DNA from: Rhodoferax sp. TS-BS-61-7
GTDB taxonomy: Bacteria; Pseudomonadota; Gammaproteobacteria; Burkholderiales; Burkholderiaceae_C
Assembly (NCBI RefSeq): GCF_002943465.1
Contig: NZ_PTQY01000001.1
Location: 1,171,733-1,235,732, forward strand
Direction: 5' to 3'
Length of the DNA stretch: 64,000 bases
Positions 7,427 to 15,219 of this stretch are shown here, one piece after another. The position numbers and the translations under genes were made by a program. The notes beneath the pieces are model-generated. The model was not told where the DNA came from and made no database searches. It saw only the letters and a program-made list of their open reading frames with translations. How positions within the stretch are numbered: the first letter of the stretch is position 1; every line of letters begins with the position of its first letter.

Positions 7427-8965
7427 TTGAACGTGCGCCCACCCAACATCCTCCTCCTCATGGCCGACCAGCTGACGGCGTCAGCCCTGGCCACCTACGG
7501 CAACACCGTGAGCAAGACGCCCACCATCGACGCGCTGGCCGCGGCCGGCGTGGTGTTTGAGTCGGCTTACACCAACAGCCCTTTGTGCGCACCCTCGCGC
7601 TATGTGTTCTTGTCCGGCAAGTTGCCATCCAGCATCGGCGCCTATGACAACGCGGCCGAGTTGCCGTCCGAGGTGCTGACCTTTGCCCACCACCTGCGCC
7701 ACGCGGGTTACCGCACGGTGCTGTCCGGCAAGATGCATTTTTGCGGTGCCGATCAGACCCACGGGTTCGAGGAGCGGCTGACCACCGACATCTACCCCGC
7801 CGATTTCGGCTGGACGCCGGACTGGGAGCAGCCCGAGGTGCGCCCCAGCTGGTACCACAACATGGGTTCGGTGCTGGACGCCGGCCTGTGCGTGCGCACC
7901 AACCAGCTGGACTTTGACGACGAGGTGGTATTCCTCGCGCAGCAAAAGCTGTTTGATATGGCTCGTGATGAGGACACGCGTCCCTTCTGCATGGTGGTCT
8001 CCATGACCCACCCGCACGACCCCTATGCCATCCCCCGCGACTACTGGGACCGCTACCGCCATGAAGACATCGACATGCCCCAGGTGCGCGACGACATGGT
8101 GCCGCGCGACCCCCACACCCAGCGCCTGCGCCATGTGAGCGACATGGACCGCACCCCGGTGAGCGACGACCAAGTGCGTAACGCCCGCCACGCTTACTAC
8201 GGCGCGGTGTCCTATGTGGATGACCAGATGGGCCGCATCCTCAAAACACTGGAGCAGACCGGCCAGGCCGACAACACCATCATCGTGGTGCTGTCCGACC
8301 ATGGCGACATGCTGGGCGAGCGCGGCCTTTGGTACAAGATGAACTACTTTGAGAACGCCAGCCGCATCCCGCTGATCGTGCACGCGCCCCAGCGTTTCAA
8401 GGCGGCGCGCGTTGCCGCCAATGTGTCACTGGTAGACATCTTGCCCACGCTGGTGGATCTGGCGTTTGACGGGGCCGCACCCGCCTTGCCCGAGCCGCTG
8501 GATGGCCGCAGCCTGTGGCCGCACCTGACCGGCAGCGGTGGGCATGACGAGGTGATCGGTGAGTTTTTGGGTGAAGGGGCGATTGCCCCGCTGGTGATGC
8601 TGCGCCGCGGCCACCTCAAGTTCGTACACACCCCGGTGGACCCCGACCAGTTGTATGACCTGGCCGCCGACCCGCGGGAGCTGCACAACCTGGCAACTGA
8701 CCCGGCCCACGCAGCCACGGTGCAGGCTTTGCGCGCCGAGGTGGCCCAGCGCTGGGACATGCCCGCGTTGACGGCCAAAGTAATTGCCAGCCAAAAGCGC
8801 CGCCGCTTCCATTACGCAGCCCAAAGCCAGGGCGTCGTCCAGCCCTGGGACCACCAGCCCTTTCAGCCCGCCAGCCAGCGCTATATGCGCAACCACATAG
8901 CCCTCGACACGCTGGAGGCGCGTGCCCGTTTTCCGATTGTCCGTTCTGCCCAAGCCACTGTTTAA
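7427..8965 (+). CDS. betC: Choline-sulfatase
   Basis: A 512-residue cytoplasmic type I sulfatase that hydrolyses choline-O-sulfate to choline and sulfate. It shows PPNILLLMADQ (metal-binding Asp), the formylglycine signature CAPSR at residues 54-58, the SGKMHF segment, a DHGDMLGERG metal site near residue 290 and a C-terminal choline-sulfatase extension rich in aromatic residues. No signal peptide. The start is unusual: the frame opens with TTG at 7427 (GTG at 7433 is the alternative), no Shine-Dalgarno sequence is visible, and the next ATG would remove the first catalytic strand. It is followed after 34 bases by choX, forming a choline-sulfate scavenging operon. Confidence 0.93.
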   Translation: MNVRPPNILLLMADQLTASALATYGNTVSKTPTIDALAAAGVVFESAYTNSPLCAPSRYVFLSGKLPSSIGAYDNAAELPSEVLTFAHHLRHAGYRTVLSGKMHFCGADQTHGFEERLTTDIYPADFGWTPDWEQPEVRPSWYHNMGSVLDAGLCVRTNQLDFDDEVVFLAQQKLFDMARDEDTRPFCMVVSMTHPHDPYAIPRDYWDRYRHEDIDMPQVRDDMVPRDPHTQRLRHVSDMDRTPVSDDQVRNARHAYYGAVSYVDDQMGRILKTLEQTGQADNTIIVVLSDHGDMLGERGLWYKMNYFENASRIPLIVHAPQRFKAARVAANVSLVDILPTLVDLAFDGAAPALPEPLDGRSLWPHLTGSGGHDEVIGEFLGEGAIAPLVMLRRGHLKFVHTPVDPDQLYDLAADPRELHNLATDPAHAATVQALRAEVAQRWDMPALTAKVIASQKRRRFHYAAQSQGVVQPWDHQPFQPASQRYMRNHIALDTLEARARFPIVRSAQATV

Positions 8966-8999
8966 GCCACTGTTTCACCTCACCTTTCAGGAGTTCACC

Positions 9000-9950
9000 A
9001 TGGGAAGTTATCGTTTTGTTATTGCGTCCTTTGCTGCGGCACTGGGCCTGTTCGCCAGCCAGGCGCAGGCTGCCGAGCCCGAGTCCTGCCGCCAGGTCCG
9101 CATGGCCGATCCGGGCTGGACCGACATCACCGCCACCAACGCCTTTGCCGGCGTGGTGCTCAGCGCCCTGGGCTACGAACAAAAAGTGGCCTCGCTGAGC
9201 GTGCCCATCACCTATGTGGGGGTGAAAAAAGAGCAGGTCGATGTGTTTTTGGGCAACTGGATGCCCGCGCAAAAAGCGCTGGTGGAGCCCCTGGTGAAAG
9301 AAGGCGCACTGGAAGTGGTGCGCGCTAACCTGCCGGGCGCCAAGTTCACGCTGGCGGTGCCCAGTTATGTGGCGGACGCCGGGGTGAAAACCTTTGCCGA
9401 CCTGGCCAAGTTTGCCGACAAGTTTGACAAGAAGATTTACGGCATCGAGTCCGGCTCGCCCGCCAACCAGAACATCAAAAAGATGATCGACGCCAAGAGT
9501 TATGGTCTGGAGGGCTGGTCGCTGGTGGAATCCAGCGAGCAAAGCATGCTGAGCCAGGTGGCCCGCAAAGAGAAAGGCAAGGACTGGATCGTGTTTCTGG
9601 CTTGGGAGCCGCACCAGATGAACACCAAGTTCCGCATCAGCTACCTGGATGGCGACAAGGACTACTTTGGCCCCAACTACGGCAGCGCCACGGTGAACAC
9701 CGTGTCCCGCAAGGGCTACGCCACCCAGTGCCCCAACGTGGGCCGCCTGTTTGCGCAAATGGAATTCACGGTGGACCTGGAGAACAAAGCCATCTCCGAG
9801 GTGCTGGATACCAAGGTGGACGCCAAAGCGGCCGCTGCCAAACAGCTCAAGGCCAACCCCAAGGTACTGGATGCCTGGTTGGCCGGTGTCAAAACCTTCA
9901 GCGGTGAAGACGGGCTGGTGGCGGTGAAGAAAGTGCTGGCACTGAATTAA
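9000..9950 (+). CDS. choX: Choline ABC transporter substrate-binding protein
   Basis: A 316-residue periplasmic binding protein of the OpuAC/ChoX family. Signal peptide is residues 1-24 (ends AQAAEP). Mature features include RMADPGWTDI near the N-terminus, SVPITYVGVKKEQVDVFLGNW, the hinge segment YGIESGSPAN and FLAWEPHQMN; the Trp and Tyr residues would form the aromatic box for the trimethylammonium head. CAGGAG precedes the ATG correctly. It is co-transcribed with betC, so choline (or its sulfate) is the expected ligand. The permease (ChoW) and ATPase (ChoV) genes are not in the window, so it must work with a transporter encoded elsewhere. Confidence 0.9.
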   Translation: MGSYRFVIASFAAALGLFASQAQAAEPESCRQVRMADPGWTDITATNAFAGVVLSALGYEQKVASLSVPITYVGVKKEQVDVFLGNWMPAQKALVEPLVKEGALEVVRANLPGAKFTLAVPSYVADAGVKTFADLAKFADKFDKKIYGIESGSPANQNIKKMIDAKSYGLEGWSLVESSEQSMLSQVARKEKGKDWIVFLAWEPHQMNTKFRISYLDGDKDYFGPNYGSATVNTVSRKGYATQCPNVGRLFAQMEFTVDLENKAISEVLDTKVDAKAAAAKQLKANPKVLDAWLAGVKTFSGEDGLVAVKKVLALN

Positions 9951-9972
9951 GGCGGTGTTTGAATGCAAAAAT

Positions 9973-10027
9973 GGGCGATAGCGCCCGTTCTGTATGCGCG
10001 AGCAGCTATGATTTTCATAGCTGCTCG
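9973..10027 (-). repeat. Dispersed repeat family A, copy 3, with hairpins
   Basis: Read on the minus strand it contains ATAGCTGCTCGCGCATA, the family core. The plus strand has a 13-bp perfect inverted repeat (9999-10011 / 10015-10027) with a 3-base loop, and a smaller GGGCG-ATAG-CGCCC hairpin at 9973-9986. The head therefore seems duplicated head-to-head. It follows choX by 22 bases and may act in transcript ending, but there is no T-run. The rest of 10028-10185 shows nothing recognisable. Confidence 0.75.
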
Positions 10028-10185
10028 TTGGAATCTTCTCACCTCAGTGATTGATTTAATTGGTGCTAGATGTTGGCGAAGGAGTCATGGAGTCAGTCGA
10101 ACCAAAGTCTGGGCCATGATTTGTCACATCTACAAATCGGGTCGTCAGTGGTTTGGACGTGTGACACTTTGTTGTCGATACATGA

Positions 10186-11298
10186 CTAAATGTCCAAATC
10201 AACCCAAAGTGCAGCATGGTCTGATGCAGCTTCATCCGCATTGCTCACTTCCTCAAAATGCGGCCAAAGCGTTCCATGAACACCACCCCACATGCCTCTG
10301 CGCTCGACTCCGGCTGCGGTGACCTTGGCATAAAGGGCGGGTGACAGCAGGATGTAGTCAAGTTTGGCGGAGGGGCCGCAGTTGCCATGGGTACCTGCCC
10401 TTCCTCCACTGACAAACTTGGGGTGGCTTGAGATATCTCCCAGTGTGCTCCCTTGCCGCAGCAAGGGATCCATAGGCCCATTGCCAGGGATTTCGTTCAA
10501 ATCCCCAACCACGGCCACCAAATTGTCACCCGCTGCCAGATGGGCGTCGTAGAGCGCACGCACACGTTGTGTTTGTCGCTTGCGTTTGGCATCGTTCGAC
10601 GCCTGACTGCCATATCCCTTGCTCTTCAAGTGATTGACCAAGACCCACAGGCGTTTCCCTTTGGGTAGTCCGATTTCATACTCCGCACAGTCACGGCTAA
10701 AGATGATCCCTTTGGAGTCTGTGTCATCCACATGCGAGCGAATCGACAGGATGGGGTACTTGGCCCGGGTCATCAGTCCGACGTCTATTCCGCGCTCGTC
10801 GTTGCCATCCACCAGCATCACGTGATCGAAGGGTTTTCCGCCAACATTCTTGAGAACCTGTTCGTTGAAGAGACGCAGGGTTGTCCGATCTTCCGCCTCG
10901 ATGACGGCCTGTACATCCGCGGCAATGGCGTGAAGCACCCGCGCTGTGTTGAGGGTGGCGGTTTCGTTGACCGGTTCCGTTTTGAGTTCGATCCATCCGA
11001 TCCAGCTCTTGCGGCCTGAGGCAACAATCTCGGCTTCACCTACGCGGGGGCGTTTGATCAGTTGCCCCCGAATCTTGCGCAATATGAGCAAGGGGCTGTC
11101 ATCGGTCTTGAGCAGGCCGTTGTCAGTCAGGAGCTTGAGCATCCGTTTCTTGTCAGCGGCACTGTAGCTAGGTTTCTCAAAAAGCGTATTGAGCTCTTTC
11201 TGCGCTTCCAGCGCGGGCTTGCCTTCAGCCCAATTCGCACCATTCAAGGCCTTGGCCCGGTCAAACATGTTTTCGACGTTGAAGGTCGCAAGGCGCAT
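10186..11298 (-). CDS. Endonuclease/exonuclease/phosphatase-fold protein
   Basis: A 370-residue protein of the EEP superfamily (DNase I-like metallo-hydrolases). Superfamily motifs in order: TFNVENMF at the N-terminus, WVLVNHLKSKGYG (about residue 218), VVGDLNEIPG (about 263, the metal/catalytic Asp-Asn pair), KLDYILLSP (about 311) and the final SDHAALWVDL. No signal peptide, so cytoplasmic. Substrate is unknown; such proteins act on nucleic acids or phosphoesters. Base composition is noticeably lower in GC than the flanking genes, and it sits alone between unrelated conserved genes, suggesting transfer into the region. Confidence 0.82.
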   Translation of the reverse strand: MRLATFNVENMFDRAKALNGANWAEGKPALEAQKELNTLFEKPSYSAADKKRMLKLLTDNGLLKTDDSPLLILRKIRGQLIKRPRVGEAEIVASGRKSWIGWIELKTEPVNETATLNTARVLHAIAADVQAVIEAEDRTTLRLFNEQVLKNVGGKPFDHVMLVDGNDERGIDVGLMTRAKYPILSIRSHVDDTDSKGIIFSRDCAEYEIGLPKGKRLWVLVNHLKSKGYGSQASNDAKRKRQTQRVRALYDAHLAAGDNLVAVVGDLNEIPGNGPMDPLLRQGSTLGDISSHPKFVSGGRAGTHGNCGPSAKLDYILLSPALYAKVTAAGVERRGMWGGVHGTLWPHFEEVSNADEAASDHAALWVDLDI

Positions 11299-11470
11299 GG
11301 GTGACTCCCTTGAGGTTGTGATAACCGATCACGCGTGCAGCGTTGGTGCGTTGCTTTCTATGCTGAGAGCTGACGCGAGTTGCACGACACGCCATTATTT
11401 CTAGCCATTCTGGGTCTGTCTACCGTGGGTGATGTTCCGTGGCCGTAGGCACTTGTTGGATGAGCTCAAA

Positions 11471-11499
11471 AAATAAGCCCGGCGTCGCCGGGCTTATTT
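11471..11499. terminator. Strong hairpin terminator downstream of amt
   Basis: A nearly uninterrupted 14-bp stem (AAATAAGCCCGGCG / CGCCGGGCTTATTT) with A/T-rich ends that can work in both directions. It lies about 65 bases beyond the stop of the minus-strand ammonium transporter. The rest of 11299-11564 holds no recognisable gene. Confidence 0.85.
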
Positions 11500-11564
11500 C
11501 ATTCAAACGGTTCGACGAACTCAATTCTCGTCCGGCAGACTCAATTGTTTTCCATCATCAGTGA

Positions 11565-12767
11565 CTACCAGTTGGCCTCACGCTCTGGCGACGCGCTGAT
11601 TTTGTGGATGGAGAGGTCGGCACCGTCGAATTCCTCTTCCTGGCTCATGCGCAGCCCCATGGTCGCCTTGAGTACGCCGTAGACCACAAACCCACTGGCG
11701 GTGGCCCAGGCCACGCCCATCAGTGTGCCTATCACCTGCGCCCCTAAGCTCACGCCGCCTAGCCCACCCAGCGCCTGACTGCCAAAAATGCCGGCCGCCA
11801 CGCCGCCCCAGGTACCGCACAGGCCGTGCAGCGGCCACACGCCCAGCACGTCGTCAATCTTCCATTTGTTCTGCGTCAGCGTGAACATGACCACAAAAAT
11901 GGCGCCAGCCACACCGCCCACCACCAGTGCGCCCAGGGGGTGCATCAGGTCGGAGCCGGCGCATACCGCCACCAAGCCAGCCAAGGGGCCGTTGTGCACA
12001 AAGCCCGGGTCGTTTTTGCCCATCAGCAGGGCCACCAGCGTGCCGCCCGCCATGGCCATGAGGGAGTTCACCGCCACCAGGCCAGACATCTTGTCCAGCA
12101 TCTGTGCACTCATCACGTTGAAGCCGAACCAACCCACGATCAGAATCCATGCGCCCAGGGCCAGAAACGGAATGCTGCTTGGGGGGTGCGCGGAGATGGC
12201 GCCGTCTTTGCGGTAGCGGTTGCTGCGCGCGCCCAGCAGCAGCACGGCGCCCAGCGCAATCCAGCCGCCCACGGCGTGCACCACCACGCTGCCGGCAAAG
12301 TCGTGGAATTCGGCGCCGGTCAGGCCCTTGATCCAGGCCTGCACGCCAAAGTGCTGGTTCCAGGCGATGCCCTCAAAGAAGGGGTAGACCACGCCAACGA
12401 TGACCGCCGTGGCAATCAGCTGCGGCCAGAACTTGGCGCGTTCGGCAATGCCGCCCGAGATGATGGCGGGAATGGCGGCCGCAAAGGTCAGCAGGAAGAA
12501 GAACTTCACCAGCGCATAGCCGTTTTGGCTGGCCAGCTGTTCGGCGCCGATGAAAAAATGCGTGCCATAGGCCACACCGTAGCCCACCGCAAAGTAGACG
12601 ACGGTGGACACCGAGAAGTCCACCAGGATCTTCACCAGCGCGTTGACCTGGTTTTTGCGGCGTACCGTGCCCAGTTCCAAAAAGGCAAAACCGGCGTGCA
12701 TGGCCAACACCATGATGGCGCCGAGCAGGATGAACAAGGCATCCGCGCCCTGTTTGAGTGCTTCCAT
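11565..12767 (-). CDS. amt: Ammonium transporter (Amt family)
   Basis: A 400-residue inner-membrane channel with about 11 transmembrane helices. Amt hallmarks: DFAGSVVVHAVGG (about 175-187, first twin His), GAWILIVGWFGFNV, and PLHGLCGTWGGVAAGIF (about 320-336, second twin His). I chose the ATG at 12767 (MEALKQGAD) because AGGACC lies just upstream and the longer frame adds an unlikely N-terminus. No cleavable signal peptide, unlike E. coli AmtB, and it is a little shorter. No glnK partner is adjacent, which is unusual for an AmtB-type transporter. Confidence 0.93.
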   Translation of the reverse strand: MEALKQGADALFILLGAIMVLAMHAGFAFLELGTVRRKNQVNALVKILVDFSVSTVVYFAVGYGVAYGTHFFIGAEQLASQNGYALVKFFFLLTFAAAIPAIISGGIAERAKFWPQLIATAVIVGVVYPFFEGIAWNQHFGVQAWIKGLTGAEFHDFAGSVVVHAVGGWIALGAVLLLGARSNRYRKDGAISAHPPSSIPFLALGAWILIVGWFGFNVMSAQMLDKMSGLVAVNSLMAMAGGTLVALLMGKNDPGFVHNGPLAGLVAVCAGSDLMHPLGALVVGGVAGAIFVVMFTLTQNKWKIDDVLGVWPLHGLCGTWGGVAAGIFGSQALGGLGGVSLGAQVIGTLMGVAWATASGFVVYGVLKATMGLRMSQEEEFDGADLSIHKISASPEREANW

Positions 12768-12901
12768 AAGGTCCTCTTGAATTGAAATGCTGCTTATTGG
12801 TGCAAATCTCAATGAAATTTGCGTTGTGCACCAAAATCAAGCAAAAAGTGCGCCAGATTGGGGCTGGCATGGCCTGGGAGGCTGGCGGCTACAATGGAGG
12901 C

Positions 12902-13081
12902 TGTCATTGGGGAGTAGCCGCCCTTCTTTATTGAGAGGGGCTTGCGTCAACAGACTTGTGGTGCCGGCAACGGTACCCATGGCGCAAGCAGGGCCCGTCA
13001 CGCGGGTTTTGGCGAGACCTTTGACTGCACGCCTCTGATTTCGGCCGGGGGTGTCGTGCAGTCATTGGTAGGTCCCCGGCC
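12902..13081 (+). promoter_or_regulatory. yybP-ykoY manganese riboswitch
   Basis: The leader of the TMEM165/GDT1-family gene carries the motif's two constant parts: TTGGGGAGTAGCC at 12907-12919 and GGCGAGACCTTTGAC at 13011-13025, joined by the variable arms (including GCGTCAACAG). GCTGTCA at 12900-12906 can pair with TGACTGC at 13022-13028 as P1. Downstream lie two mutually exclusive helices: GACTGCAC 13023-13030 with GTGCAGTC 13056-13063, and GGCCGGGG 13043-13050 with CCCCGGCC 13074-13081, the latter ending at the start codon. This looks like the expression platform. Family ligand: Mn2+. Confidence 0.85.
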
Positions 13082-13654
13082 ATGGATCTCGTCATGGAAG
13101 CTTTTCTCCTCTCCACCGGTATCGTTGCGCTGGCCGAAATGGGCGACAAAACCCAGCTGCTCGCGCTCATCCTCGCCGCGCGTTTTCGCAAACCCTGGCC
13201 CATCGTCTGGGGCATCTTGGTGGCCACCGTGGCCAACCACGCCATGGCTGGCGCGCTGGGCGCCTGGGTCACCACGGTCATCGGCCCCACCACCCTGCGT
13301 TGGATTCTGGGTGCCTCTTTTATTGCCATGGCGGTGTGGATGTTGATCCCCGACACGCTGGACGACGAGGATACCGACGCGCAGCCGCGCTGGGGCGTAT
13401 TCGGCACCACCGTCGTCGCTTTCTTTCTGGCCGAAATGGGCGACAAAACGCAGATCGCCACCGTCATGCTGGCTGCGCAGTACAACGCCTACTTCTGGGT
13501 GGTGGCCGGTACCACGCTGGGCATGATGCTGGCCAATGCGCCCGTGGTCTGGCTGGGCGAACGCATGACACGCTTGGTGCCGCTGCGTGTGGTGCACTTG
13601 GTGTCGGCGCTGATCTTTGTGGGGCTGGGTATCGCCGCCATCATATGGGGCTGA
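13082..13654 (+). CDS. TMEM165/GDT1 (UPF0016) family manganese exporter
   Basis: A 190-residue membrane protein with six predicted helices and the duplicated UPF0016 signature EMGDKTQ (LAEMGDKTQLLAL near residue 19, LAEMGDKTQIATV near 117), which forms the cation site. Family members export Mn2+ (some Ca2+) from the cytoplasm. The yybP-ykoY leader directly upstream supports manganese. ATG at 13082 is the default start; an in-frame ATG four codons later (MEAFLLST) is possible, and neither has a strong Shine-Dalgarno sequence, fitting structured-leader control. Confidence 0.92.
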   Translation: MDLVMEAFLLSTGIVALAEMGDKTQLLALILAARFRKPWPIVWGILVATVANHAMAGALGAWVTTVIGPTTLRWILGASFIAMAVWMLIPDTLDDEDTDAQPRWGVFGTTVVAFFLAEMGDKTQIATVMLAAQYNAYFWVVAGTTLGMMLANAPVVWLGERMTRLVPLRVVHLVSALIFVGLGIAAIIWG

Positions 13655-13667
13655 TGCGCCGAGAACC

Positions 13668-13766
13668 ACCCGCGACGCCCTGCTCCCCCGCCTGATCTCC
13701 GGCAAGCTGTCCGTGGACGCGCTGGACATCCGCTTTCCGCCGGGCATGGTGAACGTGGACGCCTAG
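13668..13766 (+). pseudogene. hsdS: 3' remnant of type I restriction specificity subunit hsdS
   Basis: Thirty-two codons ending in TAG translate to a peptide beginning TRDALLPRLISGKL and continuing to FPPGMVNVDA. RD(T/A)LLPRLISG is the conserved end of HsdS proteins. There is no start codon, and the frame is cut upstream by the end of the manganese exporter gene. A truncated hsdR lies 1.5 kb downstream, so this is probably the edge of a deleted type I restriction locus. Confidence 0.7.
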
Positions 13767-13768
13767 TT

Positions 13769-13835
13769 CACTATGATTTTGATAGCTGCTCGCGCATATT
13801 CCACAAGGTCTAGGGGCCGATTTTCATGTAAATGA
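13769..13835 (+). repeat. Dispersed repeat family A, copy 4
   Basis: CTATGATTTTGATAGCTGCT then CGCGCATATTCCACAAGGTC and a CTAGGGGCC arm. Intergenic, immediately after the hsdS remnant stop. Confidence 0.85.
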
Positions 13836-13842
13836 AGCCTCG

Positions 13843-13880
13843 CAAACAAGAAAACCCGCCTAGGCGGGTTTTCTTGTTTG
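13843..13880. terminator. Bidirectional terminator with 18-bp stem
   Basis: A perfect inverted repeat (13843-13860 / 13863-13880) with core AAAACCCGCC / GGCGGGTTTT. The last codons and stop of the minus-strand antitoxin gene lie inside the right arm. Confidence 0.85.
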
Positions 13881-14252
13881 GGCGACGGGTCTTTCAGCGG
13901 CTTTTTTCTGCTGTGCACGCGGAGCTGGTGCGGTAGTGGCTTCTTCTGCTTTGGCGCGCTGCACTTGCTCGGCATAGCCGCGGGCGATCATTTTCAGCTC
14001 GCTCGCAGCAAAGCGCTGGAGCACTTGGCGCATCAGGGTTTGGTAGCCCATGCCGCCGTTGATGGTGGCAATGTTCTTGAAGTCTTCAATCAGCGAGCCA
14101 GGCAGGCGGATAGAGATGAGCTTCAAGCCTAGGGCGTCGTTCACGGCGGTATCTGCGTTTGGCTCTGCTGTGGCTACTGATCGCGCATCAGCGCCCAGCA
14201 GTCGCTCGTCCCATGCTTTGGAGGTGCCCTTAATCTTCTTAGTTATTTTCAT
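13860..14252 (-). CDS. Orphan CopG/BrnA-like antitoxin
   Basis: A 130-residue protein. Residues about 1-45 form a toxin-binding-type N-terminus (TSKAWDERLLGADA), followed by a ribbon-helix-helix-like segment (ISIRLPGSLIEDFKNIA and GYQTLMRQVLQRFA, about 46-83), as in CopG-type antitoxins often paired with BrnT-like toxins. The C-terminal 30 residues are Ala/Lys/Arg-rich. The toxin gene expected just upstream (to the right, 14253 on) is absent: no frame there is open. It lies within the restriction-locus scar. DNA binding and autoregulation are family properties. Confidence 0.7.
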   Translation of the reverse strand: MKITKKIKGTSKAWDERLLGADARSVATAEPNADTAVNDALGLKLISIRLPGSLIEDFKNIATINGGMGYQTLMRQVLQRFAASELKMIARGYAEQVQRAKAEEATTAPAPRAQQKKAAERPVAQTRKPA

Positions 14253-14524
14253 CTACGTGTATCTACAGAATGACTCCAGTCAAAAGTGGTTGAAATCCTC
14301 AAAAATCGCCCACTTAAGTGTGAATAGCTAGACAGAAATTATCGAAAAGATTCAGAATTCTAAGGATTTCCATCAATGTATGTATATACAAATTGTAAGG
14401 TCGGCTATCTGCAGCGTTAGCTATGAAAGTTGCTTTGTTGATGAAAGCACGTTTGTAGCTACAATGTGGCTACGTACTGCAAAAAAATTTCAAATCTAAA
14501 TTCAATCAAACGCAATACTCAAAA
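14253..14524. other. AT-rich non-coding stretch
   Basis: Together with the tandem array this makes a 339-base gap between an orphan antitoxin and dinJ. It is much richer in A+T than the surroundings and has no credible reading frame. It presumably carries the two divergent promoters; one palindromic ATGTATGTATATACA tract is visible near 14377. No toxin gene remnant is recognisable. Confidence 0.5.
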
Positions 14525-14591
14525 ACTAAACGACTAAACGACTAAACGACTAAACGACTAAACGACTAAACGACTAAACGACTAAACGACT
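14525..14591 (+). repeat. Octanucleotide tandem repeat (ACTAAACG)8
   Basis: Eight perfect copies of ACTAAACG followed by ACT, ending directly against the ATG of the dinJ-like antitoxin. The array replaces the position where a Shine-Dalgarno sequence should be. The unit is not a multiple of three but lies outside the reading frame. Confidence 0.95.
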
Positions 14592-14906
14592 ATGCAAGCA
14601 GCAACGTATGGAAAGTCAGCCGAAGTCCGTTCGCGGATTGAGCCTGACTTGAAGAAACAATCTACCGAAGTGCTCGCCGATTTGGGTCTTGACCTGAGCG
14701 GTGCTATCCGGTTGTTTCTGCGGCAGGTGGTGGAGGTGGGGGGCTTGCCTTTCGAGGTACGCAAACCCACACCAGAAACGGTTGCGGCAATGATGGAGGC
14801 TCGCGCAATGTCGGCGGCGCGCTACGGCTCTGCGAAAGAACTTTTTGATGGTCTCGACAAACAAGCCGGCAAAGGCAAAGCGCGCGCCTCTGCCAAGAAA
14901 GGCTGA
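14592..14906 (+). CDS. dinJ: RelB/DinJ family antitoxin
   Basis: A 104-residue antitoxin. The ribbon-helix-helix N-terminus (SAEVRSRIEPDLKKQSTEVLADLGLDLSGAIRLFLRQVV, about residues 8-46, here quoted in overlapping parts SAEVRSRIEPDLKKQ and LGLDLSGAIRLFLRQ) is typical of DinJ; the Lys/Ala-rich C-terminus would wrap the toxin. It overlaps the yafQ-like toxin gene. The start codon is fixed by the family-typical N-terminus, but no ribosome-binding site is present because the octanucleotide array abuts the ATG. Expected role: neutralises YafQ and represses the operon. Confidence 0.88.
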   Translation: MQAATYGKSAEVRSRIEPDLKKQSTEVLADLGLDLSGAIRLFLRQVVEVGGLPFEVRKPTPETVAAMMEARAMSAARYGSAKELFDGLDKQAGKGKARASAKKG

Positions 14907-15171
14907 TTACACGCGGCAATTTGGCAAAGATTGGGAGAAGCTGACTCACTCAGGCAAACAGGATATGAGGCGTCTCAAGGACGTCATGCTGCTCTTGATT
15001 GCCAATGAAGGGGCGCTACCAGCAGAGTGGCTAGACCATGAGCTGATTGGCGAATGGGCTGACCACCGTGAATGCCATGCCAAGGGTGATTTGCTGTTGA
15101 TTTACAAACTGGAGGCAGACCACGTGATATTTGTTCGTGCTGGAACGCACTCTGAGTTGTTTGGCCGCTAG
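14848..15171 (+). CDS. yafQ: YafQ family mRNA interferase toxin
   Basis: A RelE-fold toxin of about 107 residues that cleaves mRNA on the ribosome. The conserved block DHELIGEWADHRECHAKGD (about 62-80) and the catalytic segment GTHSELFG at the end, with the key His and Phe, are intact. The frame can open at ATG 14848 inside dinJ, or at a CTG near 14890 closer to the usual YafQ start (PRKADYTRQF); the long overlap makes the later start plausible. A terminator follows directly. Toxin and antitoxin both look intact, so the module may be active inside an otherwise decayed locus. Confidence 0.87.
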   Translation: MVSTNKPAKAKRAPLPRKADYTRQFGKDWEKLTHSGKQDMRRLKDVMLLLIANEGALPAEWLDHELIGEWADHRECHAKGDLLLIYKLEADHVIFVRAGTHSELFGR

Positions 15172-15178
15172 TCACGAG

Positions 15179-15201
15179 AGCCCGCTTCGGCGGGCTTTTT
15201 T
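15179..15201 (+). terminator. Intrinsic terminator after yafQ
   Basis: AGCCCGC-TTCG-GCGGGCT stem followed by a T6 run, 8 bases past the toxin stop codon. Confidence 0.9.
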
Positions 15202-15219
15202 GCGTCCTATCATTAATCC

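Noticed and set aside
9951..10185. A coding gene on the plus strand (about 119 codons from 9963).
   Set aside because: No ribosome-binding site, composition not protein-like, and its first third is a repeat copy with hairpins.
12813..12899. A second riboswitch or promoter array upstream of amt.
   Set aside because: No recognisable consensus; only the manganese motif on the other strand is supported.
14525..14591. Octanucleotide array as a CRISPR.
   Set aside because: Units are contiguous with no spacers, and there are no cas genes.
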